64,000 nucleotides of DNA from Diprion similis (lineage: Eukaryota; Arthropoda; Insecta; Hymenoptera; Diprionidae): assembly GCF_021155765.1 (NCBI RefSeq), contig NC_060112.1, forward strand, positions 17,856,001 through 17,920,000. The letters run 5' to 3'. Each line of letters begins with the position of its first letter. Position 1 is the stretch's first letter. The notes under the pieces are model-generated. The model saw nothing but the letters and a program-made list of their open reading frames with translations, had not been told where the DNA came from and searched no databases. The translations under genes were made by a program, and so were the position numbers. Positions 13,395-28,730 of this stretch are shown here, piece after piece.

Positions 13395-13530
13395 TTAACC
13401 CTTTCAGTCGCTGAATTAAGTTCAAAAAATCATGACTTTGCATGAAATATGAAAAAAAAAAAAAAAAAAAATGACAGAATAAAAAATAAAAGAAAACCAC
13501 TATAGTGGCTTCTGCGACTGAAAGAGTTAA
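13395..13530. mobile_element. Short TTAA-flanked MITE-like element (piggyBac-type ends)
   Basis: The left end is TTAA followed by CCCTTTCAGTCGCTGA. The right end is the near-perfect inverse, TCTGCGACTGAAAGAG followed by TTAA. About 16 nt of terminal inverted repeat with two mismatches thus sits directly inside a TTAA at each border. The interior is an A-rich run and the palindrome CCACTATAGTGG. TTAA target duplication with CCC-beginning ends is typical of piggyBac-family elements, so this looks like a 136-bp non-autonomous derivative. There is no coding capacity. Confidence 0.68.
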
Positions 13531-16500
13531 GCTTTTTCGATTACATATCATCCAGTTTTACCTCATATGAATAAATAAATGTTTTCCTCATATAATATTC
13601 TGGAAATTATAGAATGAAAATAAGTTCAACAGCAGGGAGGAAAATACTTGCTTCATAAAACTTTATTGATACAATGAAAAAGTTGAGGTTCATAAGAGTC
13701 AGGACTTGAGAATCTCTTGCACGAACTTATCATCCCATATATATGTAAATGTGATAGATATCTAACAATCAGTATGGATTTGGTATGAACGGGTTGTTAC
13801 CAGCGCGACGAGTTGTCGGTAGGTGCGTTTAGTTATCGCTTACTGCAGGGTTATCAAATCACGCGGCCACATGCGCTGTACGAACAATGGCTGAGTACTC
13901 TTGTAATAATATACTTATCAGTGAAGTATAAAGGGGGAAATAAAAATCTGGCGAGTGTATTTTACTGCTAATAAAACCCTGATTGCAAACACTCTAATTG
14001 CAGGTTGTCGTCGCCTCGATTCCACCATATGGAACGACATATTGGAAATCATGATTTCCAATCATGACTCTCTTGAGTGCGAAGGACTCTGGATTTTTAA
14101 TCTTCATCGAACGCCCACCAAATTTCGCGGTAACTTCATAGGCATGATGCGTAATCGTAGAATAAATAGGCAACGGTATAAAGTGATGTACCGCTGGTAT
14201 GATAATCTCGTTCGGCGACGCGACGTCGTGGCAGCCTGAATATGTGACTTGTCAACACCTTGGCAGGGGAAAAAATTTTTGATATAATAAAATAAAACCA
14301 CTCATAGATACAGCATGAATTTCAGACAGTAGCCTGGAAGTTAGTCGGATGCAGGATTGATGAATCTTCTACTGATTCCTATTCCGTTCCCCCTTCCAAT
14401 TGCCATGCGGTAAATCCGTTCAGATCGTAGGTGATAATGATCGGTAATCGGTGAATGATCAATATTTGGCCGATTAATTATCGGGAATTCTCGGAAGGGC
14501 AGCGAAAGTATTATATTTTGATACATCGTCATGCGTCTGGTGTCTAAAGCAATAAAGTCTAATCCCGTTGACGTGATACATTCGGGATATTCATTCGGTA
14601 TGGATATAGCAACGAATACGAATAATCCAGACAAGGTAAACGTTTGAAAATCCGTTTGGTTCTTTGACTGAAACACACCGCGTACTTCCAAAAACTGTTA
14701 ACGTAAGATTGTGTCAGGTATTTTTTGAAATTCGAGAAACCCATGTAAATAATTCATCCGATGTACGTGCGCTTAGATTCATGATGTTGTTAACATTCAA
14801 GAATATCCTTCGAGTGAATTATACCTTGATTCACGAGAGGCACGCTTTTGAATCCACGACAGATACTCACGATTTCGAATCATGCATACAAAGAAAGATA
14901 ATTTTAAGAAAAGTGAATCACACGTACACGTTGATATTTTTCATCAAATTCCGAAATTTAAGTCCGGACTCATTGGTGCTGAGTCACATGCATTCATTAT
15001 TGATGTAACATTTTTATTTACATGCAAGTTATTGACACTAAGATTGTTAAAAAGTGAAACCAAGATATCGTCATGGAAAAAAAAATTTGGTTAATTTATT
15101 GCTCTAAAAGTAATTCCCTCGCCGTAATACGAGTATCAGATTTAAGATCGCATCGAATGAGATTTGTGAATGCAACCTTAAGTTTTTGAAACCTGGCAAT
15201 ACTCCTAATACGACGATTTCTTTTCAACGCTGAAATGAGTTTGTGCAAAAAAGCATTTGGTTGAAATTATTTCAAAATTAGATTTTTCTTTGTGATTACC
15301 TCGCAGTCATTCCTTCATTACAAATAAGAGTGAGGGGTTGAAGATTGTATCAGGGAATGATTTATGCAATACTATATTTTAATAACCTTGTATAAAATTG
15401 GTCGTTATAGACCTCATTTAGCAAAACTTTGAATTTCTGCGGTAAAAATATTTTGCTCGGTACAAAAAATTTTGATAAAACCCCAACTGAAACGTCGAAA
15501 TTTGATCAGAAATACCCATGTATACTATATCAATTTCAACTCCGGGATCCAGCTGCGAAATTTGAGTCCACCCAAAGGTGAAATTCTTAATTAATGGTAT
15601 AATTTTCAGAATTGATTTCACCGTTACGCGAGGGCCCGGAAACCCATGAAACCGTTATTACAAAGCAATTACGACAGCTTTCGTATAAATTGGCTATAAC
15701 GTTGCAAAATAATTAATAATTCGTTTCTTCAATTTGCAGGAGAAAAGAGGCATCACGACATTCAAATTGAACAGCCTTTTCAAGGTCGTTTCAAAAACAC
15801 GTAGACTGTTTTGGACACCCGATTCACTGTCAAGGCGTCTTATTATAATTTCCGGCGTAAGGTTGGATCATATAGTCATATATATATATATAACGAAGTG
15901 GCACATCCGATAAGGAACAACCCTTGGTCTATGCTTATTGTGATTCCTAGCGGTAGACCGAATTGTTTTAAAATTTGCAAACACCCTTCAAAGACTGGAA
16001 TTCCTGGTTAATTTAATATTTCATTAATATGTCTACACCGCTAAGTGTTGGAACTTTGAAGGGATGATCGTTCTATGAATAATGATTGGAAGCGCGAACG
16101 CGATTTGAATGCAATTCAGATTAAGTGATATTGAATCGAATCACATTTACGTTAGGAAAGAGAAACAAAAAAAAAGGGAAAAGAGAAACGATTCTTGGCG
16201 AGCTGAAGTTTTTTTAATTCACATTATTCAAGCGGATTCACTCTCTACTTGAAAACATCGTAAGAATGGACACTTCAAGATTTGCAGAAAATATCCAATC
16301 AAGAAAAGGAAATTTGAATCGAAAATTTCAACGACGAATTTTTCAATTCCTCATCACTACGATCGCATTTATAGGATCAATTTTCAAATTCGGCCACTGA
16401 CGCTGGATACAAAAATTAATTATCTTGTTTATTCATTATTTTTAATTCTTTCTTTCAATTTTTTTTTTCTGCTCAATCTTCTTTTAATTCCAATAACCGC

Positions 16501-19500
16501 AGCGATGAATTTCTGGTACTCTTCGTTTTCTTGAAACGTTTCATGAATTTTAAAATTGTTAAGAACTCGGTGTTAACAGCTTTGGTATAAATTTTTTACA
16601 CCAAGAATTTAAAAGAACGCCCTGCTCTAATGGTTTTCTGTCGGGCGTTCACCCTGATTGATCATAATTTATTGGCACCGTTTCGATTGAAATGTAAATT
16701 ATGCAAGATTATATCTCGGAGATATTAAAGGTGTGTGGTTGGGTGTGCGCCGCGTCGGCCGCAACCTGCACTACTTGTATGCAGGCAAAGTAACGGAACG
16801 TTCGGCGTTTTAGCAGCAATTGAGATGGGTGAGGTGGAAAAAGATGGGAAGTCATATTTATAATTACAATTATACATTTCTCGAGTACAATGATTTCTTT
16901 GAAGCGATGTTTCCCGGTAGTATTCGTAGTGGAATATTAGATGCCAATCCTTTATAGTTTCAGACTTTTTGCGTAAACCTATTATGTGAGTTGTTTAATT
17001 GTCAATCGATACTCTGGATTCCTTCTTTTATAAAAATACTTATTTAGATCGATATCGTCTACTGTACAAAATTCTTGAGCAGAATGTGATATCAGTTCTA
17101 GACTTCATGCTTTACGGATTAATACATTGTATTAGAGACGTCAGCAAGTAAAAAAAAAAATTTCTTTCCGTTTGTTGTACGTAGATTATTTAAATGAAAT
17201 TTTCTTGATTTTCTCATTTTCTGGGTGCAAAACATTGTCGATATAATATAGTCTATAATTTACAACGCATCATTTTTTAGTTGAAAACATGGATAAAAAC
17301 ATGGATAAAAATTTGTATTATGTTAGTGACTGGTATTACTAAACAATTACGTTAAACCCATTCAAAACTCCGTGTTAGTTTCGGGCGACTGAAAATTCAC
17401 AATTTGCTCGGGCATTGTGAGATACGTTACTTTAGACAACCCATGAAATTGCTACTAATTGTTGCAAATTTCAACATCAAGACAAATATTTGCATTGTGA
17501 ATTGTTTCGCATTTTTCTTTTTTTTTTTTACATTTCTTATCGATCTAAAATCGTCGGCTTTCGAAATTTTAAGGGGATTTTGAAATTCAGGACAATGAGT
17601 TAGATTATGTATATAAAAGGAGAAAAATGTGTGTGTGATTTTGTAAACTCTATTCAGCGTCGATAAATATAAAAATATAATACGAACACTGGCCAATATA
17701 CTTTATATAAGCAATAATTTCATTAACATTCTTTGGAGCAAGTTTGCTGTGACCTGTAAATTTCAATGAAAAACATTCACTCGTTTTGGACGTCAGGGAT
17801 ATGACACCCTGATTATCGTCTATAAGGATAATTGCAGCGATGATACGCTACACCTAATCTTGATATCAATCAGGCGTGCCTTATTAGATATTGCGATAAA
17901 AGTGTAATTTTTTTTTGCGCACGCAATGTCATTGAATACCTGAAAATTTCGCAATTGCGCAATTCATCATATTATTTGTGCAATGGCAATCGATTATTTT
18001 TGGCCATTCTTATTGTGAAAAGTCTTCTCTAGTTTTGGGTTTCAATAAATTCTTGACTTACCGTGTAGAAAAAAAAAGTGGGGTATAATTTTCAGCTGGA
18101 CTGTTCATTTATTTGTTCATTTATTTATTTTCTTCCTCTCCACCGGTAATAAATTGTAGAAAAAAATTGAATGAAAATTGAAAAAGTTATTCTTTTTCCA
18201 ATAATTTATTACCAGTGTACGAAAAAAATATTTCAAATTCGTTGATCATCGGACAAAACGTGTCCAATTTCGCGTAGAATAGCCCATATTCATATAAAAG
18301 AAAGAAATAAACGAAAAAGAGAAAAAGCAAAAACAGTACGGTGGGTAATGAGGATAATTTCATTGAACTGAGAAGAAGGGCATTGCATAGCTTCCAAATA
18401 AAAAGATGTCGGAAATTATATGCCGGCTGAAGGTCTTTCATCGCCTTGCCATTGACTGCAGAAAATTGCTAATGATTTCCCATTGCACGCAGGTAGACAT
18501 AATAGACAATATAAAAATTAACTCTTGGCATCGCACGTGATGACAATTTTGCACAAAAAAAGTTCTTTCTTAACTACCGCGAGGTCCTACTAACCGTCAA
18601 GTAGAATAATTGCTACATTGTTCTACACAGCATTTGATGACAAGATACGATTTGAATTGTCATGTACCTAAAATAAACGTATAATTACATATAATTGAGT
18701 ATAATATCGTTATTATGTGTACATTATACCTATATGTACATATACTAACGACTACAGCATAGAGTGCAAAGATTCGATGCAGATGTTGAGATGGTAAGAC
18801 CTCGTTTAATCACCAGTTTCATCATCACTACAAGATTTCCTTACGATGATCCCTACGAGCCGTGTTGTATATATATACATATATTATACATGTGTATTCT
18901 GCCTTTCTCTGAACTCGTGAAATCTGAATGCTAAAGATTGGCACGCGTCCAGCGTTATTTTCATATAAATTGACGAATATAAAACAGATTGCTGAAACGA
19001 AACCGGTCTGGTGAACATTATGCATTTATCACGACGATCATGTCATGTCGGTTTGCATAAAATTTCATTTTACTTTTCAGGAATGTCTACTAGAAAGAAT
19101 ATTCGTGTGTGACGATTCACCTGCAGGGTGATTTCTCAAATCGCTATAGAGAAAATGAACCAACTAATTTATATATAAAAATATATATATATATGACACA
19201 ATTATTATGAAAGTGAAGAAACTTTTTAATCCTTTCAAATTGAATTAAGTAATTTAACTTCAGCCTCAAATCCACCAATTTAAAACCCATGTTTTAGCCC
19301 GCATCGCGGCTACGATTTCTAAAAGACGTTTTTCTGCACGGTGGAATGAAAATGAGATTTTTTTCTTTCACTCGACCCTCTTCAAGTAATGCCTACTCAA
19401 TTCTTTGATCTCACGTTCTAGCCCTCATTTTCATGCACTTAAACTCGCAGAGCAAAGGGTGCGAAGGTAAATATATATACGTATATTTATATATATTACA

Positions 19501-19683
19501 GGTATGGACAAGGCACGGGGTACGGCTATTCTGAAAAGTATCTCTCAAGCGTAACCTTATTGCGAGGAGTGATCCTCCGCATCTTTCAATCTTCGAATCG
19601 ATGACGACGAACTTTTTACTACTGTTTTCTCGCCTTCCCATGGATAATTTTGAATAGTCCGAAAATCAATTGTTTTATTATTA

Positions 19684-19685
<2 letters not shown>

Positions 19686-19725
<40 letters not shown>
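19686..19725. repeat. (ATT)n microsatellite
   Basis: About 13 uninterrupted ATT/TTA units, preceded by an interrupted unit at 19675-19685. Confidence 0.92.
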
Positions 19726-19729
<4 letters not shown>

Positions 19730-20363
19730 TACATCAATTTTTCTTTTTCTTATCCCTCTTAAGAGTAATATATAAATGTACAAGTCTGTTTAATCGCATG
19801 TTTAATCATTACAAGGTTTTCTTTCCGTAAACTTGAACCCTGCATTTACCTTAAAAAAAGGTGAAAAGTAAAACAGTAAAAGGAATATCGTAACGCAAAG
19901 TTTCTAAGGAAAGAATTAAAAAACAAAAAAAAAAAAAATAATTTATAAAAAAATTTTTATAGGCAATCGAGACGTTTGGCGAGTGTCCTTCGACAGGTGG
20001 AATTGAGTTGAAGGATGAAAGTAGTGTCCGTATTTCATCTGGGCTGCAGGTTCAAAAACCAGTTATATATATACGCGAAACACGTAAGTGCTTATTAGAG
20101 TTCAATGTCAATTTGTAATATGTATTACAAAAAAAAAAAAATTATGTCAAGTTTATTACAATTTCTAAATTGAGGGTAAGACGGTATCGTACAGAGACTG
20201 GTTAAATATTCCAAAACGTATAAAAATTAAACAGTGGCAACATATCCGTAGGTTTTTCTCATAGAAATTAACATTTTGCATGTATCTCTGTATTTATTAT
20301 CGATGGACGAAAGTTCACGAAACAAAGAACAAAAAAAAAAAACATATATAATAAAATAAAAAT

Positions 20364-20388
20364 AAAAAAAAAAAAAAAAAAAAAAAAA
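20364..20388. repeat. Poly-A tract, 25 nt
   Basis: A homopolymer preceded by AATAAAATAAAAATA. The combination resembles a retroposon tail, but no upstream body is recognisable. Confidence 0.8.
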
Positions 20389-23300
20389 CACGAGTATTTG
20401 CATCCTCGTAAAACTACAATAACCAATAAAATAAGGTTCGTTTAAGTTTTCATTAATTCGTGCACAAGGCTCACGATGTATCGGATCTGAAAATAAAAAA
20501 ACACGAGTATCGCTAAGCGAATATCAAGTGGTTAAAAAGTGATGCGAGTGAGCTATGAATATAATCCGAGTCAATGCCTACGGCCAACGTTTATTAATTA
20601 CAAGACACCATTAAAGATTTGCACGAGAAATCTAGTGATTGCAAAATATATACAGAGGAGTATTGCAATCGGGATGAAAGGTCAAGCGAACGTAGTTATT
20701 GGCGCGTAATATATACGTATATACCTATATATTGAAGGCGATTTGTGAAAATTGTTCAAACCGGCTGACTCGTAGAAAAAACTTATTGCAAAGCCATAAT
20801 ATCGACGACGAACTCTATTGAGAATAATAATTCATCTGTTAAGAATTTCATCCTGAATAATAAACAATAGATAACTCCGAGATAATTCGTCAGAATATTC
20901 CTTTGCAAAAATAAATATTGTGAATTATAGAGAAGAAGAAAATTTACAAAATATTTGTAACTGTAAATAATTCTGACATTTTATACGAAGTTATCAGATC
21001 TGATTTCAACGGACGTGTACATTTAACCTTTGTAAAGTTGTTTTTTCTTGTAAATTTGTCAATTTCTCTGCACTATTTCTCAACGTTTTTTAAGTTATAC
21101 TTTATATTTCGCATATTGCAAAATATTCGTATAGAAAATATTCGTAAGCGAGTTGGTTAAATTTTTTAAAGATAAATTTAGAAGTAAAAAAACAAATAAA
21201 GCAAATTCCTTGCATAATTTCGAAGGAAAAAAGAGAAAGATATGAAAAATTGAAAACTCGTGTATGTATAGAATATCTGTTTCGTGAATGCGCAACGCAT
21301 TCAGCCTCGTTGACGATAAAAATCAGTAATTGTAACTATGATAATACGTTGAATTGCAAAATGTAAAAATTACGTCAATCGTGCCATTGTATACCACGTA
21401 TATGTACATTGTACAGTACCATTTATTAATTTTTTGACCTCGCGTTTCATCCCAGCTGAGTGCCCGGGACACGTCTTAGGAATAATAATCTGCAGTAAAT
21501 CTGGCTTACCTTGATGAGCCAGGCTGCGAACTTCGCGCTAGGATGCATTTCGAGTTCAGAAAACATTGCCAAATAATTTTTTATTTCCTGTTAATTTTCG
21601 TTAGAATATAATTAAAGACGAAGAACGAGTAATTAGGAAGTTATAATAGTCAATTCGAAAATGAAATTTTTAATTCTCACTGAAACCCCGCGATCCAAGG
21701 TGCAGAGAATGACCTTCAATAATTTCTGTACGAGCGCTGGGTTGAATGAATGAATTCGGATAATTCTGGTTTTGAATTGACGGAGATTTTGTTAACTTAC
21801 AACTGATTACATTTTATATCAAATTTGGTGATAGTTCTCGAATTATTGTATTCGTTATGCTGTATCTGGCATTATGTTCTGTTAAAAACACCAAAGCTTA
21901 AGCAAAATATGGATAACTTTTTGCGCTTTTCCAGACGTAAGCATCGGGAAAATTGTATTCGTTACCCAGATGGGAGGAAAAATTTATTTGTGTATTTCTT
22001 GTTTAGTTAAAAAAAATTCTTTCTTCTTTTCTATAAACGATTTCAAGTCGTGCAAAATTTCCTAGCTTCAAAAATTAAAATTTGAGGTTTCACCCCAAAT
22101 CCGCACGTTTCGAGGACTAGAAAATCACATATGACGATTTTCCGATGATTGGATAGATCTCAAGATTGCGAATGAACGCGATTTGGATGATTTTGGTCCC
22201 GATCGACGTGACCCGTCTTCACTGTGTGTTAATCAAATTTTGGATTCGAGCGGTCCGGTAGTTTTTCAGTAATTTGAATTAACAAGATTAGAAAAAAAAG
22301 AAACAAATCCATCGATTCAACAATTTTTTCGAAGCTTGAAACGCGTTTGAGTACCAAATTCGCAAGCTGGTACCCATAAACGTCAGCCAGGTCAATAACT
22401 TGTTATTTCTGTATTCTGTCGGAATATAGAAAATATTTTGTAAAAGATTAAACAATAGGCTAAACTCTGAAATATCGAACCACAGACGGTAAATAAAAAC
22501 TTCATATTCCTGTGTAGAAACATGTAAACGAAGCTATAACAGCTACAACAGCAACGATAATAATAATAACATGTTGTTATTCGTTCAATGATGAAGTTTA
22601 TATTACAAACGCGGTTGCAGAATCGACTATCAAATTTGGAAAAAAAACACAACGCACGTTGAATGATATTCGTTATTATTCTCGTATTTTATTTATCCAG
22701 GTGAGACTTCCGGTTCCGTTCCCCCGGTAATATAAATCGAGGTGTTACTGGATTCACCTGTTTACTGTGTTTTTCTTCATCACAATAACGAAACGTATAT
22801 TAAAGACCAATTATTAGCATCATTTGCGAATGAGCGAGAAAAAAAAGAAAAAAAGAAAATCAAAGTTTAACGAGCTACGTCTCCAATTACAGAAAGTGAT
22901 TTAGCCTGGACCTGTAACTTAGGTGTAACCGCGAGATAATTATAAACCTGTACCAACAACATAGATGCACAACAAGGCCAATTAGGAAAGTGATATTAAT
23001 TACAAGCATTAAAGGAAAGAAGAAAAAAAAAAAATTGATAAAAAAATCTAAGCCATGAATTCGGTGTGTATGATGACATATATACACGCACCACGTCGCG
23101 TCCGATTGTCTCGACGATGAGAAGGTAAGAAAAGAATATTATATCTATTACAGGTGTAACGTATATGGCATGTATAGTACGTTAGACCTATATAGACTCT
23201 TGAGGTTATTCGTTCGTGCCCACTAATTATGGGGGACAAGGTTACGAAAATTAACGTGCAAGACATATCAAAGCATATGCACGTGAAAGAAGAAACGCTG

Positions 23301-26300
23301 AGCATTTACTAATCGGACCTAAATAGATTCGTTTGAAACGATCGGATCGGACCCGCTCGTCGTGTTACTATGCTAATATTTTCATAGCCCAGAGCTAATC
23401 TAGGTATTATAAATCTGTCACAAATGCAATGCGAGCCTCTGAGACAAGCCTTATGGAATATAATAATGTTTAATGGTCGGTGATTTTTTTGTCGATAACT
23501 ATTTCCATTGAAAATGAAAGCCTCGCCAAAGTTGAAGGTTTTTCGATCACTTTTTCATCCTTATGAAAAATAGGAAATTTTGAAAATTTTATGTTGAAAA
23601 TTGTGAAAGTGGAGACGATTCGAAGGTACTCAAAATTTTAGAAAAACCAGTTTTCGACCTTTTTCGTTGCCGTAAAATTCATTTCCCAGACCTTTTACAC
23701 GCGTGAACTGATGTGACGGTGAACGAACGATGCCAAATAAAATAATATGCAAACTTTATGACGAGAAACAGAATATATAACCTGTAGACACTTTAATATA
23801 TGTATAATAATGTTCAGGTATGCATTCTGAATGTATTATGGGCTTGTTATTTATGACAGTTGTTATTTATCATGGAAGAATGTTGGGCTTATGTGATGTT
23901 GATCATTGATGAATATGGTAATAAAACTAAAAAAATCAAGGACCATTTAAAATTATTACTTAATAAAGCTGGTCTCAGAGGTATATATATATATATATAT
24001 GTATATATGAACGAATTTTTCTCGCATTCGTAGCGTTACATGATAATTATTTGGCGAATGCATAAAACGAATAACCACTAATTAACAACATGAAATGATG
24101 TTGACATTGCTCTGCAGGGCGAATGGCCAATTTCAAGAACGAACAAGTTGAGAAAACTGGTTTTTGTTGAACAATTTCTGTTGTTTTTTCTTCTGTTGTG
24201 AAAGTAAAAACAATATTATTGACATTCGTTATATCAAATCAATCGGAGTGCTGATTATCATATAATAAACATCCTACAGGAAGATATTCTTGTCAAAATT
24301 TTTTAATAATAGCTATTTCTTTGCTTGTTACTTTGACTGTAGTACACAAGCTGTTAGAAATATGTTTATAATATACTTTCGGAAAATTGCCACAATCTGT
24401 GAAGCTGTCGCAATTTTAAGAACGGACGTGCCTCCACGTGCGGCAAAAAGGCAGCTGCCTCGAAAAAAAGTCAACACTGTAGAAATAGAGATGAACAATT
24501 TAACGGCCATTAAGAAAGTCTCATATCCATCTTTATGGCCCAGGGTTGCCGGTGGATTGGCTAATAAGTTATGAATAATTTGGATTATATCTGATGGTTC
24601 CGTTTAACGGACCTAATGATCGAAACGATAAGAAAACTTTCAATTACGTTTTTGGAACTGATGTAGGCCTTGATATCTCTGAAAATCATCAACCGATTGC
24701 ATTTAACAAAAGTTAATTTGATATTTATTTGCCTTATCTCTGGCCCTGCATGCATTAAAACTATTGATTGATTGTTTATAGTTTTTATAGCCGATAAAAG
24801 TTTGAATAATCGTATAAAAAAATCGCAACTTTTTTCCTACGTCACCGCATTAAATTTATTTTTCTAGCTGCGTTTTTCACGTAATTTTAACAGGATCTAA
24901 TACAGCAACAATGTTTTTATTTATAACTGTAAATACTTTTTCAATTGATAATTCGTTGGCGTAAAAATTTACTTATTTCTCTATGTTTTTATTCATTCGG
25001 GTGAACGTGAGCAGCGCAATCGTAGTTTCGTCATCGACTTATTTGCCAAGTTTGATCGATCTAAAGATTACGAATATTCGAATTTTGCAATTTGATGGGT
25101 TCAATTTTTCAAATGAAATTGTTTTTAAGAAAAAAAAAAAATGTGAAATGCACCGGTCATCTTCACTTCAAATAAGAATATCTATCCTCTCGAAATCTCT
25201 TTACTGTAATCATGATTAATTATATGCTTTTCGATAAACTAAAGTATTATACAAATCCGGGAAAATTATTTAGAATGAAAAAATAACGATAAATAGGATA
25301 GTTAAAAATCTGAAAATGAAAAGTGAAATATTTATGATATTACAGGATGCATGCAATCTATATAGGTAGGTAAGTGCCTACCACTAGGCACAGGTTCGAA
25401 TATCCGGAATAGTTGACGTCGACGGGATTCAAGTTTGTCATTTAATTCTTTTTCTCTCCTGCAATCATGCCTCGAGTGAAAGTAAACGCATTTGATCGCA
25501 TTTAAGCGCATTCGTGCCATTTATAAACGTCGGTTACACGTTACGTGATTGATTCGTGATCAAGCTTTTCCTGCAGTTTCCACAGCATTAGAATCAATCC
25601 TTCGTATATGGACTATGACGCAGTTATACGTAGACATTACGCTTCTTTCTCTTAAAACGGGCAATTCAAAGAATTCGTGAAAGCGAAATCAATTCATTTG
25701 CTTAGGAAACAAGAAAAATAGATAAATAAATAAATGCTTCTCTTTCCTTCAACGGATGTGTCAAAAATATATTATAACGAAGTTTACAAACCCTACCAAT
25801 CGTTCGACCATATGTGTCGTATATTATTTATATTATCCACTTCCTGATGTCTTGTAAATATTTATTTATATATCCACTCACTATATTCATACAATTTACA
25901 TACAATATACTATACATGATGAATTTTTCTCTCCCTCTAGTGTGCAAACTCGAACTCGCTCTCGTTTCGGGGCACTTCAAATGTTATCAGAAGTTACTTT
26001 TATCCTCTACCATACGCAAAGCAAAATTATTTAATTATATAATACGCCAGTCGAGATTTGGTACATAAATATTTGCAGTAACTATATAAGAAGATATGTG
26101 ACGCGAAACGGTTAAGAAGCCTGCAGCTTATTTATGCTTCTTGAGTGCAGTGTGAAAAGGTGTGAAATAAAGAAGAAAAACTCGCAGACGAATCAGAGCT
26201 AATAAAAGGAAAAAAATTTGTTATTTTGAATAATATAAAATGGTATGAATAAAATTGAGAATTTTTTTTTTCAAATTTCATACTTCTTTAAACCCCGAAA

Positions 26301-28234
26301 ATTGAAACGGTGTCAGCGTAATAACGATAACAACATATTTTCAATATAGTATCACGGAATACTCTTTGAGGGTGAAAAATTTTTCCACCATCCACACATT
26401 TTTGGCTGAACTGTCAGCTTTGCATGAGCAACGAATTAAAAGAATTTAAATTCAGAATTGAAGAGCCGCAGATTTTTTAATCTTCATAATGTATGACCGG
26501 TGTAAAAACTTTTCACCGCTTGACTGAAATCTCAATCATGCTTCACTTCACAGCTAGGTAATATAAATCGTTAAAATACGGTAAAACGTGGCTTACCCCA
26601 AGTATGGACTCGATGAATGCGACCTCCTGCGACGAAGAAACAAGCAAAAAAAAAAAGAAAAAAAAAAATTGGGTCACCGAATTAGAATAACCTGCACTAA
26701 CGCTGTATTTATTATTTTATTTTTAATAACTCTTAGAACAGTTTTAATTTTACATAAACATATATGCAATGTATAAAAGTGACCGGAAACGACCATATTT
26801 TATTACTCCCGTTTCCGTTAACTATATACCGCAGCAGTTTCACGAGCAAATTTCAAAGGTGAGAAAATATTATTTACGAGAGTTGGCTGTCGTGGATAAA
26901 CATGAGCCGAATTTCATGAAATCAGTTAGAAAAAGAATAAAAATGAATAAAAATATGATTGACGATGTGCGTGAGTGATCTTAGAATAAATGTAGAAAAA
27001 TTTGTTATGCAAATAAAGTGAAATCTGCGGAACCGAGACGTGACTAACGGGTTGGCTGCAAGTTCTTTGGAAATAAGACATCCGCCATCGTGTTTGATTA
27101 AGAACGAAAACGGAACCGTTATCGACTGAATCCGGTCACCGATCTCTCTGCAGCAGCATGCGCGACGATCGTGCGGATCCTCTTCAAGAATCAAGTCCGA
27201 CGACCTGGATTATCTGGCACAGTGAAAAGTATTTTACCGAAGCTGCAACGTTTCCGGCTGAGCCAAACTTCTTATTTACGTTTTTCTTCTCTTCTTCAAA
27301 TTCCTCATCCTGCGTGCGGCAGATGTGAGGATATAAATCGAGGCAACAGCATCAAAGTCTAGAGATTACGGTGATTAGAATTATCAGAAAATCGCTTCGA
27401 CTATCTATTGTTATCTCGACACAGCGAGCAAGTTTTTTCAAATTTTTGACGTTTTCTACAAATCATATGTTTCCTTACTCCGTTCAGTCGGAATGCAGAA
27501 ATTCGATTCAAATGAAAAAGTTTAACATTAGCATCCCTTTATCCGTGAACTTAGCAAATAACGCGTGTGCGAATTAAGGAATTGCAAGAGAATAGAATTA
27601 ATAAAACTTACAAATAATCAAATTTCTGCATAAGCAGTAAAAGAAGTATATAATTCCAAATCGAAAAAATTCATAAAAACTTGACGGCTACAACATGAAA
27701 ACAAAAAAAAAAAAACAAGAACATCTGAAATTTATTTGCAATAGATATTTATTTACACGCAACATGCGTACAAAAAAATAATAACCACAAACGTATTAGA
27801 CTGTGTTTATTAGTTTGGACGTTATTTCGGATTGGGCAAAAATTTTTCGAAAATTTTAATCGTAATATACGTATATATTCTTTCGATAACAATACTGAAA
27901 TATTAGTTAACCACATAATATCAATCGAAAAAATTTGAAATTTGACACATTTTTTGAGCATATTAAGAGATTGTACGAAGTACAATTTTCACACGTTTAT
28001 TCAATAATAATAAAACTCAAACTTGTAACATTACACAAAGTGATCGTATAAAATTAGTGATAGTTTGCGATGGTAATGCAAAAAAAAATTTTTTGTTTCA
28101 AAAATTCCATTTCATACCACGAAATATACCCAAAAAGTGTGCCAATTTTCAGTTCTTTCCTACTGACATTATACATACAGTAATAAATATTTTATTTTTC
28201 TGATCTAAAAACGGTGCATGCATTTTCCATAAAT

Positions 28235-28260
28235 AAAAAAAAAAAAAAAAAAAAAAAAAA
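28235..28260. repeat. Poly-A tract, 26 nt
   Basis: A homopolymer run. On the opposite strand it is read as a Phe run within a spurious 144-codon frame. Confidence 0.9.
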
Positions 28261-28652
28261 CTTTTTAGAGCCACTTATTAAAATCATGTGAGCGCTTACA
28301 AACTTTACGCACGTGTTCTTTTTTCTTCTCTCTCTTCTGAAAGTAAAAAAATAAAATTTTTCCAAATTCGAAATAACGGCTACCCTAATATGTATATCAA
28401 GGTAAAGTCCCGCGTGAAATGAAACGCCGCCTCTTGTGGAAATTATACTGAACATTGTATGCAGGCGAGATGAAATTGGTGGGGAGAAAAGTAGCGATTG
28501 CATGCGGTAAAAGATATTTAGAGGCGTACCGCCGCATGCTTTCGCGCCAGTTGTAGAAGAACTGTTGCTACAGTTCGTTACAGGACTGCAACTGAAAGTA
28601 AATTTAATAAATTTAATACGTTGCACACGCGGTCCTTAATACCGTACTTATA

Positions 28653-28730
28653 ATGATAATAATAATAAAATATCAACAACAACAACAAGAACAATAATAA
28701 TAATAATAATAAACATAATGATAATGACAA
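28653..28730. repeat. Mixed AAT/AAC trinucleotide repeat
   Basis: Alternating blocks of AAT and AAC units (AATAATAAT, CAACAACAAC, AATAATAAT) with occasional substitutions. Confidence 0.88.

Noticed and set aside
28192..28626. 144-codon - frame
   Set aside because: It spans a 26-nt homopolymer read as a Phe run. The rest has no recognisable motif, so it looks like a chance frame.
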